Source: Limonium bicolor (Eukaryota > Streptophyta > Magnoliopsida > Caryophyllales > Plumbaginaceae). Taken from it: a DNA stretch of 64,000 nucleotides. Position numbers and translations under genes: made by a program. The notes below the pieces were generated by a model, which did not search any database, was not told the origin of the DNA, and was given only the letters and a program-made list of their open reading frames with translations. The stretch is taken from NCBI GenBank assembly GCA_023374045.1, contig CM041782.1, positions 251,061,810 through 251,125,809 on the forward strand, in the 5' to 3' direction. Positions within the stretch are counted from its first letter, which is position 1, and each line of letters opens with the position of its first letter. This document shows positions 44,961 to 54,269 of the stretch, one piece after another.

Positions 44961-46843
44961 CGACTGCTCGTCTTTTGGGCTCTTGCAGCGAAGCAGTGCT
45001 GTGATCAAACAAAACGGGTCTGGTGTTCCTCTGATTTTCAACAGTTTGAACTCGAACAGTCGTTACCAGCCTCCATGTCGCTTGACTCGGGCTGGTACAA
45101 CTCTGATTTATGCTCGAATCGCGTTGTCCTCCTTCATGTGCTACACTTGCTCCGACGTGGGGAATGAGGGATATTTTTGAGAAAGGAAAGGTGAATGATC
45201 GAGCACAAAATCTCATGTAAAAAAAAAATCCACCACTTTTGTGAAAACACAAAATGACTAGTACGCTCCACGGTAATGACCGCTGCTCTTGAAGGTGAGG
45301 AGAACTTCAGAAATAGCGGATCACAACATGGGGACTAAATCATTTATTTTGAAATACATTTGTGAAAATCAATTTTTGAAAACTATTTTCGAAAACTATT
45401 TTGAAATGATGTTGAAAATTGTTGTTTGTAGAAAGTAGGTTTTTCAAAATCTATTTTTGAAAATTGTTTTGGAAATAACATTTTAATGAAATAAAGGTTT
45501 TCAACGATGAAGTGGCGGGTCTTAAAACCCCAAGTGTTTATGAGTAGAATTTGGGTGAAATTCTAAATTAAACGAGCTCGTAAAACAGCTTTAGGAGATA
45601 TGCAAAAGAGAATTCCGAACGTTTTGAAACAAATTGGTTTGAAGAAGTGATTTGCACACATGTATAGCATAAAGTAAATCGTGGCCATTGTTCGATGTGG
45701 AGCTGTGAGTGTTAATGTTGGGATAATCACTTTCCAGGTCAATTATGATTCTGTCTCACCGGGGGAACCATCGTCCCTTCACTATCATCTCTCGGGGTTT
45801 TTCTCTGTTATGCCTTTATGGGGCACGTTATCAAGAAAGTCCGGAGTGCTTAAGTTTGAAAGGTCAGGACACCCGAGATGATGAGGAAACATACGCCACG
45901 GCCAGTGATGATCCGACAACATGCTCACTTTTCGGGAAACTCGGGGAAGTACTGCATGGGAACAGGTCTCTTGTCATCTGCACGGTCAGGTGTGTCTAAA
46001 GTCCAAATTATTCACTGACTACGTTGTGCCATGTATGGGTATCTGGTAAATACGAGATCCTCTATGGACGTGTAGCGTGACATCGGGCTTTAGAGACACC
46101 CGTGGTGCAGAGGACACTTGGAGAACTGAGCCCATGCAATCTTCAGGGTAAGGCAGAGGGTGGTCAGACAGTCGTCATACAAGGGGGTGACTACCCATAA
46201 AACCCGTCTTAGACACCGGACCAGGTAGCTGGACACTGAAGGCTCAAAGTTCATTATATGCTGACTTCGACTCGGATAATGGAGGATATTTTTGGATCAT
46301 GAGCTCAAAGCGTTGGTCGGAGACCGTACCGCCTTGTGGGTTTGTTCACTGAGAGAGTGACCCTAGCTCATGGGAAATCAACCGTGGACCGGTTGGGGAT
46401 CCCGTGACATCGTGGGTAAATCGGGTGACACAGAGGAATGCATGTCCTAAGCTACCCACCCCATGCACCCCACAATCGCAATATAAATATGAAAGTAGTA
46501 AATAAACAAAAAGAAGTTAGCACCAACCTATGTACTAAGTGTTTTATCTTGAGATTAGTGATTCCAAATTTGTTATTGATTAACCTAAAGGGAAGTTAGC
46601 TTCCTTCACACCTAAGTGTCTCTTTCTAATCGTGAGCTAATTATTAACCCAATTGTTGCAATGTTTGTTGAGGATCTAACAAATCCTATCTGTCCTCATC
46701 AGATACACACTCAAAGTGTGGAGTAGAATAATCCTAGGGGCTTTGAAATGAATTTCTTGAAGGTTTTGAAAGAAGTGGGGAGGTCCTGACAATTTTGAAT
46801 GGAGTTCAGTCTTCCTTGAGTTTGAGAAAAACTTACTCAAGTT
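44961..46843. other. Remaining interior of the non-autonomous element
   Basis: About 1.9 kb with no recognised gene. It includes an A/T run of TTTTGAAAA-type repeats (45340-45500). In element orientation this is the 5' untranslated part next to the primer site. Confidence 0.5.
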
Positions 46844-46862
46844 TTCCCCAGCAGAGTCGCCA
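46844..46862 (-). other. Primer-binding site of the non-autonomous element
   Basis: Minus strand TGGGCGACTCTGCTGGGGA, 3 nt inside the 5' LTR. It resembles the TGGCGACTC...GGGGA primer sites of plant LTR elements, with one extra G. Primer tRNA not named here. Confidence 0.7.
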
Positions 46863-46865
46863 TTT

Positions 46866-49800
46866 TGTGGAGGGTGATTTTTCGGTATGAGGGGGGTTTA
46901 TCTAAATATGGACTAGCTGAGAATCCTAGATCCTAGAAATGCCATTCTGTGGAGGGTGAAAACCCGTTGTTCTGGCATCCCTCAAATACCTACTACATCG
47001 TCCGTCTTTCCCAGAAAGCATTAGGGGAATGCTAGTGAGCATTATACCCGCTCTCAATGGGCTCCACACGGACTTATGCCTCTATAAGGCGGAATTGACT
47101 AGAGTCGCCACCTAGTTTGACCTAAGATACTAGGAAGGAAGGGAAGGAGGGTTCTAAGAACCATTGGTTGACTCTAAATTTGTTGCCTATGGATAGGAGT
47201 TATCTGGTCAGATCAGAGATTCTATTGTGGGTTCGCACTGGGTTACACCCCTCGGAAGCGGCAATGACCACAACCTTGGATTGGTGCCCGAGGAAATCTC
47301 AGTCTCCAATTGTCGAGATTACCTTCTTTCAAAACCTTTTTTAGAGAGATTCATTTAAAGCCAAGGATAGGATTAGGACAAAAAGAGAGAAAGAGTGTAT
47401 GTGGCGAGCTTTTCTGTCAAGCTAGCGCTCAGAAGAGGAACTAGTGAATTCGGCTGAGTATGGAATGAAAGATTTGAAGTCTGATTTTGAGGGTTGAAGA
47501 AGTCGAGTGTTTGTGGGAGTAAGAGGGGATTTGAATGTTTGATAGACATGAATATCGCCTAGAGTTTGGAAAAGGTTTTTTGGATTGGAATGGGTCGCAC
47601 CCTAGATGGGCTGCCTACGTACTCAACTCCATGTTGAGATCAGACCTTACGTAGTTCACGGTATTTGGGTTTTGGAAGTTAGATGTTTGTGGAGTTTGAA
47701 GATATCTGAGGTGTTTGAGATTTAGAAGGGTTCGAAGTTTCGAGAAGTTTTGGGTTTGGGATGATAGTCTGTGAGACGCTGGGTCTGTGAGACATTTGAG
47801 ACCTTGAGATGTCGAAGTCTATGAGACGGTCGGATCTGTGAGACGCTCGGGTCTGTGAGATGCTCAGGTCTGTGAGACATTCGAATCATTGGAATAACAA
47901 AGTCTGTGAGACACTCGGGTCTGTGAGACATTCGAATGTGCGGGGGTAATAGGATTTTGAGGGATGATTTGAGTCCAAGAAGTTAGGAATTATTTAGGAT
48001 TGAAATGAATTTATTAGATCGGAATTTAAAATGGGTTTTTGAAGTGAATGAATTTTTGAATTGAGTTGAAATTGGATGAATTTTGAATGAATTGGAATTG
48101 AATGAATTTGAATTGAGATGAATTTGGAATTGAATTGGATTTGAATTGAATGGAATTGAACTGAGCTGAAATGGGTTTGAATTCAGTTGAGTTTGAATTG
48201 GATTTGAGTCGGGATTGAAAAAAATGGGCCGGGTCAAAGTTCGAATTGATTGAGGTAGGGTCGGTCATGGTTGGACCGGGTCAAAGTCAAAGTTAAGATT
48301 GGTCAAAATTGGACTAGGTCAAAGCTAGGTCAAGGGCAAAATTTGGTTGGTCAAAGTCGGACCAGGTCAAAATAGGTCAAGGTCAAAGTTGGACCTGATT
48401 GGGCCTTGGTCAAGGTTTGGGCTTTGGTTAGGTCTTTAGGTTGAATTGGGCCAGATCGGGCTTTTGGGCCGAATTGGGTTGGAGTGGCCTCTTTTGTTTT
48501 ATGGGTTGAATTGAGTTTTTGAATGGGGCCTTGATTGGGATTTGCATCGAGTTCTAATTTTTGACCGGGTCAACATTGAGCTCATAGGCCAAATTGGATG
48601 ATGGGCCAAGTTAAAATTGGGCTAGATTTGAAACTGGGCTAGTCTCCACCTGATCTTGGGCCAGAATTAGGCCTTGGGCTTGATTTGGATGTTGGGCTTG
48701 ACATTTTTTTTGGGGCCGGATCTAAGCATTGAGCTTTTTTATTTGAAATAATTTGGGATTTTAAGAAATGGGCCAAAGATGGGGCTTATTGATTTCGGGC
48801 TTGATTTGTGAGATATTAACAAGTGAGATTGGTCAATTTATTGATTTATTAACTCTTGATTACGGGTGTGTTGAAGGCAAAGGAGGATTCCACCCACATA
48901 AAACGAATGAGAGACCCGCTAGGCATGGGGTGGTTTCGCATCCTAAGCCCTCCTAAAATAGCCTTAAAGGCTTGTTTTTTGAAGTTTTTGTTTTTATAAA
49001 TATAACGGTGATTTAAGTGTTTTCTGAAGTTATAGGAGATTATTACCCCACGAAACGAATGAGAGACCCGTTAGGTGTGGAGCGATAATACATCCAAAAC
49101 TTTTCTGTCAGTTTAAAAGGTCCTAAGGGCAATAGCTAGGGCTTAATAGTACTCAAAATACAAGGAAATGAATTGAAATTACAATAAAATTGAATGTAAA
49201 TCGTGAATATGTACAAGAAAAATCAAGAGCAATTAACATAACGAATGTCAGACCCAAACTGAAAACAAAAAAGGCAAACTGAACTTAAAGGATTCTCGTT
49301 GTTCTTGAAGAACTAGTTAGAGCCTAAAGTTACTAAACTCGAACAAAATTAGAGCTAAAATACAACTTAAAGACCAGAAGGAAACTTCTTACTGCACAAA
49401 AGAGTGTCAAGTACACCATTGCTAACCTTAAACAAAATTAAGCCTAAACTGAGTAGATAATTCATCCAAATCGGCTTCTGATTATTTAATTCCCCTCTTT
49501 CTATTGTTTTTTTTACCTCTTTTATCGACTAGGGACTTGAAATGAGGTTATAACTAATCCTTATCAATAAGACAAAATAAGCATCAAAACTGATTATTAC
49601 ACATTAGGCCCTATCCTCTCTTTTCGCTATTTATTCCAGGCTCAAAAAAAATTCAACACGCGAAAGTAAACTTATCACAATCGATGTCATTAAGGAACGA
49701 AGAACTTAAAAAAAAAAAACTCACCCGACTCTTAGCTAGGTAATTAGAGATTTAAAACGAGAGCACAAGAACACGGTATGCACTTCAAACAAATCATGGC

Positions 49801-52515
49801 GACATGTTAGCAGACTGGGAGAATTAGAGATCAGGCTAGATCAGAAGTAAATACCCGAAAGAAAACCACGGGGATTCCCTGAATGTTTGTTGGTTGTCCG
49901 CGTGAGCTCTGAATCTCCTAAATCGAGTTGACTGTGGAGGCATGTGAGAGGAGATTTGAGTACGATTTGGACCAGACCAGAGAAACCGACATGATCCTTT
50001 GTTCGTCCACCATGGGAGAAGAACAGAGATCGCGTAGATACATCTCTTGTTCGCCAGTTCTGGGGTTGTAAAATCACCGGTGGATGAGAATGAAGTAGAC
50101 GAAGCAGGTATATCCCTTGTTGTCGGTCGGTTGCAAAATTGTCTTGATGAAGAGAAACGATAGAGGCTGGGCGTGTGTATCCCTTATTCGCCAGTTGGGC
50201 TCCAAATTACCGTCTATAAACATCTGAGGCAGGCGCAGAGCGTTTGTCTTTGTTTTCCAGGTAGGTTGCAAGTTACCGTGAACAAGATAAGGATGTGCAG
50301 TGAGGGTATCGTCCGTAGATGAAGAGGAATGAAGAGATCTGTCCGCTTTCTCCAGTTCGTTTGCCAGCATTACCATGTGAAGAAAATGAACATGGCAGTG
50401 GGGAATGTATGTTCCTTGCTCGACAGGTTGGTGTGAATGAGATGAGAGGATAAGTTGGCACAGAGCTTGCAGTTCCTTGTCTCCAGTTTTGGGTTGTAAA
50501 ACCGCGAGTGAAGACAAGAAAAGATGCAGAGCTTGAGTTCCATGTTCAACAATGGCCAGCGGGTTGCAAAATCGCCAAGAAGAGAATGAAGGGTATGGGA
50601 GCAGTATACTCTATGCTCTTCAGTTGGGTTGTAATATTACCGATGTTGAAGAGACTTAAGGCGACAGAGATGTATATATTTTATTTGTCGGCTGGAATGA
50701 AAAGAAAGAGGAAGCAGAGCATGAATGCTCCTGGTTCAACAACCGGAGTGAAGAGAATGACGTAACGAAGCATGTATACTTCCTGTTTGGCATCTGGAAT
50801 GAAGAGAATGACAAGAAGGTGCAGAGCTACATGTATTTTGTTTGCCCGGGGCGATGGTGAAGATAATGAGGATATGGAGAGCTGTATGTATCTTGTTTTG
50901 CCAGTTTGAAATGGAAAAGAAATGAAGGTGTAGAGGTGGTCTGTTCCTTGTTTGTGTGAAAAGAGAATGAAGCAGGGCATGTATTTGCGGTTTGGTTATA
51001 TTTTATCGTGAAGAAGAGAATGAAGAAGGAGGTAGAGGAGGTACGTCCCTTCACTGCCAGTTTGGATGCAAATCTGTAAGAGAATGAAGAGGGAGCTGTA
51101 TGCTTCTTGTTCACCCGTCAGTGGTGTTGAAAAATTACCAACGTGAAGAGAATGAAGAGCGCAGAACTCGTTTGTCTCTTGTAGCCACTTTAGGTTGAGA
51201 ATTATCGTCGTACAGGAAATGAAGATGGCGGTGCAGTATTGATGTTCCTTGCTTCGCCGATGAAGAGATGAAGATGGCTCAGAGCCTGGGTGTTTGTTTT
51301 GTTCGATGGTGAAAATGTTTTTTTGAAGAAGAAGGGTCAAGGCTTGGAAAACAATGAGTGATGGGAGTTGAGGCGGCGGTTATTTTGTTATTCTTGTCTG
51401 AAATTTTTATATAATGATCGATCAATCAAAAGGCATCGGGGAAGAAAGAAAAACTGGGAGGAGACGGCTACTGTTGTTGTTTTTATAAGCAAATGTTGGG
51501 GATTAGGGTTTGATTGTGAGCAGATCAACGGCCAAAAATGAGCCATCACAATGTGGGCTGAGGAAAAAAATAAAACACGTTCCGAAAGCTTGGTTAGAAT
51601 TCCAGACCGCTGGGTCTGTCCGTTTTCATATTAGCCGGCTAACTTGGACTAAAAGAACAAATAAAAAAAACTTCCTGCTCTCAACACAAGATCAATTGGT
51701 TCCAACAGACACACACTAACCAGTTACACTAATGACAAAATTCAGTATACAAACGTAAGAAATGATACAAAACTTCTAAATTGAACTGAATAATTCTATA
51801 TAAAAAATGCTAGCATTCTAAATGGAATATACAGGAAGACAAAAAGAGTTTAGTGAAGTAAAATGAATTGTTTTCTTTTTTGAAAAGTCATGAAATAAAA
51901 CGAAAACATCATTAAGTATTAAACAAATGAATTAAAGTAACAATAAGTACATGAAATAATGAAATAGTACTACTATCTTAATATACAAGTGAATGTCGTA
52001 AAAAGGAAATCAAATTAAATATGTACGAGTGATGGTAAATAGGATTTAATAAACAAGTAACAAAACAATATAAAATGAAATACAAGCAACTTTATCGAAT
52101 TAGCAACGAAACAAAATAATAACAGTGAAAAACGCATAAATGATAGAAATAACAATGATAATGATGACGGTAAAAGTAAAGAAACACTAATAGATAAGAG
52201 ACATGTAAATATAACGATAAATGAGATGAATTAAACAAGCAATGAATAAGATATAATAATAGAAAAATGACTGGCTGAATAAGTAATTAAACCAAAATAG
52301 ACCACAACGAAAAATGATAGTAAAATAAGCACTAAACAAAGACGGACGGGTTTGGGACCGGATGCTTTGAAAGATGATTTTAAAAAATTGTCTCAAAATG
52401 GCAGTTTTAGCTTAGTGCACACATGAGTAAGTGTTGAAAAGAAAGGCGACGACCCTCTTATTTTATTTATTTATCTGAATTTTGCTTTATGGGGTGAGAA
52501 TTTTTGGTGTCTACA
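46866..52515 (-). repeat. 5' LTR of the non-autonomous element (5650 bp)
   Basis: In minus orientation TGTAGACACC (52515) to CCTCCACA (46866). Its first and last several hundred bases match the other LTR closely (for example 46866-47350 with 26242-26760). The middle diverges, and 49990-51330 holds a minisatellite absent from the other copy. The GGTCAA and TTGGGCC tracts recur at 48230-48700. Confidence 0.9.
49990..51330. repeat. Minisatellite of about 110-130 bp degenerate units in the 5' LTR
   Basis: Recurring order: GAAGAGAATGAAG..., GTAT-TCCTTGTTCGCCAG, GGTTGCAAAATTACCG. About ten divergent units. Frames through it are periodic artefacts. Confidence 0.75.
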
Positions 52516-52586
52516 GGGTGCACCTCAGAGGCAGCCTGTCCTTCATGTCATAGACCGTGACGGGTCCGGTTCTAACTCCGGCCCAG
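52516..52586 (+). pseudogene. End of gag exon 3 of element 2, after the insertion
   Basis: Begins with the right GGGTG copy and continues the gag frame to LHVIDRD and a predicted donor CCCAG|GTAATT at 52586/52587. The matching LHMVDRD in element 1 sits at the same distance from its donor. This short tail proves that the sequences on either side of the 26 kb insertion belong together. Confidence 0.82.
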
Positions 52587-53621
52587 GTAATTATCCGAAC
52601 CTTTAATCCTTGGAGTAGCATGACTAAGTAGTAGAGTAACTGTTTGAATGAATGCATGAGTAAATAAAGTGAAGTGTGTATTAAGCATGAAAAGAATTAG
52701 TTGAAACTAGTACTCACCGTAGATGAAATTTATAACCATAGGAAGCTTTAGTATCTGTTATCCGATACCGGTAAACCTGAATCAAGAAGAGTTCGACATC
52801 ACCAACCACTACTACACCAACGAACAGTGTCAGGTCATCCGACCAGGTATGATCTTATTAAGGGGATACCTGACACCCGAAGCGCAAATCTCAATCATCC
52901 GACGATGCAACGAGCTAGGAACGGGTCAAGGAGGATTTTACTCACCCGAATTCCCCGGTGGAGCGAAGATGAAGCTGAAGATGATGTGCTTGGGAAAGGA
53001 TTGGAATCCTTATACCAAGACATACCAAGAGACACGAACGCAAGATGGAGCAATGCCACCGACAATACCCCCAGAGTTTCAGACACTTGTCACACAAGCA
53101 GTAGAACTTGCACAACAATGCGAACATGATCCGATCCCCGCACTTGAGGAGGACCTTTGTATCGTCAACTTCTATAAGAAAGAAGGACGACTTGGGTTGC
53201 ACCAAGACAAGGATGAGACAGCGGAATCTCTTGAACAAGGAGTGCCCGTAGTGTCTTGGTCCATTGGTGATGACGCCGTATTTTTGTATAGCGAGCAGAA
53301 GCGTGTGGACCTCGCACAGAAACTGGTATTGAGATCAGGAGATGTCCTAATCATGGGTGGAAACTCTAGGATGCTGTATCACGGGATCAACAAGATCAAG
53401 TTGAATACGGCACCACCGGCAATAATCAATGCCACACACATGAAACCAGGATGCCTGAACCTTACCTTTAGGAAGTATTAAATTCATAACATCATGTAAT
53501 GTGTTAGTAACGTGTATTAGAGACACGGTATGTATGATGGATGGTTTATCAATAAAGAGCAGTGTTAATTTAATTCCACTTGTGTCCACCATCAATACTT
53601 ATCCAATTGTGGCTTCAATAG
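52587..53621 (+). other. Predicted gag-pol intron of element 2 containing AlkB
   Basis: GT at 52587 to AG at 53621, 1035 nt. An inner acceptor TAG|GA at 52741/52742 (155 nt from the donor) opens AlkB. Gag exon 3 ends with one base of a codon, and both acceptors supply two, so both joins keep frame without a stop at the junction. Element 1 has the same plan. Evidence is consensus plus frame conservation in two diverged copies. Confidence 0.75.
52723..53481 (+). CDS. AlkB-type 2-oxoglutarate/Fe(II) dioxygenase of element 2, intact frame
   Basis: A 252-codon frame from ATG 52723; if spliced from gag, the exon starts at 52742 (residue 7). Family role: oxidative removal of alkyl groups from nucleic-acid bases. 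Motifs (residues from ATG): LLRGYLTP 45-52; KMMCLGKDWNP 86-96; the NFY-x-(7)-LH strand with iron ligands H160 and D162 in LHQDKDE; SWSIGD 178-183; GDVLIMGG 206-213; distal iron ligand H220 in MLYHGI; clamp N246, T248, R250. The first clamp position, Arg in element 1 and in AlkB generally, is Cys244 (TGC, one CpG-type change from CGC). This would weaken 2-oxoglutarate binding. Length is right for a complete catalytic domain. From memory it resembles plant ALKBH1-like proteins. The frame is intact while neighbouring gag has stops. Confidence 0.92.
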   Translation: MKFITIGSFSICYPIPVNLNQEEFDITNHYYTNEQCQVIRPGMILLRGYLTPEAQISIIRRCNELGTGQGGFYSPEFPGGAKMKLKMMCLGKDWNPYTKTYQETRTQDGAMPPTIPPEFQTLVTQAVELAQQCEHDPIPALEEDLCIVNFYKKEGRLGLHQDKDETAESLEQGVPVVSWSIGDDAVFLYSEQKRVDLAQKLVLRSGDVLIMGGNSRMLYHGINKIKLNTAPPAIINATHMKPGCLNLTFRKY

Positions 53622-54269
53622 GTTGTGGACTCGGTACCGAAGGTAACCTGAGTATCCTCACCGAAGCACAAGCCGGCAAAAGCGGCACCATCTTAACGGG
53701 AACCTTCCCAGTGAACGGCATTGATGCCAATGTGCTATTCGACTCCGGCGCCTCTCACACATTCGTATCACCATCTTTCGTGAAGAGGTTGAAGCTAGAT
53801 GCGGATGAGCTACCGAATTTTGTGGTTACTCTCCCATCGAAGGAGCAAGTAAAGTGCACCAAATATTATCAATCAGCCACCATCGAAATCAAAAACGAAA
53901 CGTTTCCCATTTCCTTCATCGAATTCAATGGATTGGGATTCGACTTAATCATAGGAATGAATTGGTTGGAGCGGCACAAGGGTAGAATCCTCTACGCCGA
54001 GCATCGACTGCTGCTCAAGAGTCCTTCTGGGGTTACTGTATCTTACCGCCAGAGACCGAGAGAGCCTTCGAACACACTCATATCTGCTTTGGCTATGTAC
54101 CGGGAGCTCAGAAAGGGCCACGAAGTATATCTGTGTTATGTACAAGACCTGGAGAGAGATCCAGAGTTCAGTGATGATGTACCGATTGTATCTGAATTTC
54201 CTGATGTATTCCCTAAGGAGCTACCCGGCATGCCACCTCAGAGAGCAGTAGAATTTGAGATTGATCTTT
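53622..54269 (+). pseudogene. Protease and start of pol of element 2, cut by LTR C
   Basis: After the predicted acceptor (53621/53622) the frame has LSILTEAQ, then the aspartic protease with active-site [10 protein letters not shown] (about 53735-53765), [11 protein letters not shown] and the linker to RT (VSEFPDVFPKELPGMPP). It stops at EIDLL where LTR C begins (54270). No frameshift is seen in this 216-codon piece. Function of the protease is to cleave the Gag-Pol precursor; RT and integrase are missing here. Confidence 0.88.

Larger units (their letters stand above)
26242..52515 (-). mobile_element. 26.3 kb non-autonomous LTR retrotransposon (LARD-type) holding a CACTA insertion
   Basis: Flanked by the GGGTG duplication. 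Both ends are LTRs that read, in minus orientation, TGTAGACACC...CCTCCACA. Orientation is minus because a primer-site-like sequence follows the right LTR (46844-46862) and a purine tract precedes the left LTR (40204-40220). The interior (40204-46865, about 6.7 kb) has no gag, protease, RT or integrase, so it must use another element's proteins. Without the CACTA element it is about 18.8 kb. LTRs differ in length (about 6.5 and 5.65 kb) and have diverged, so it is older than element 1. Confidence 0.9.
16762..54269 (+). mobile_element. Element 2: older plus-strand AlkB-bearing chromovirus, split by nested insertions
   Basis: Pieces in order: 5' LTR A (16762-20468), Met primer site, leader, [LTR B], gag exons 1-3 (24840-26241), [26 kb element], gag exon 3 end (52521-52586), AlkB (52742-53481), protease (53622-54269), then interrupted by LTR C. 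The gag, AlkB and protease parts match element 1 in order, splice-site position and phase. RT, integrase and the 3' LTR are not in the window. Two TAG codons in gag and a cofactor-residue change in AlkB show that it is decayed. Confidence 0.85.

Noticed and set aside
53482..53621. AlkB read as an unlinked host gene next to an element
   Set aside because: Gag zinc-knuckle tail on one side and protease on the other belong to one element, and element 1 has the same order.
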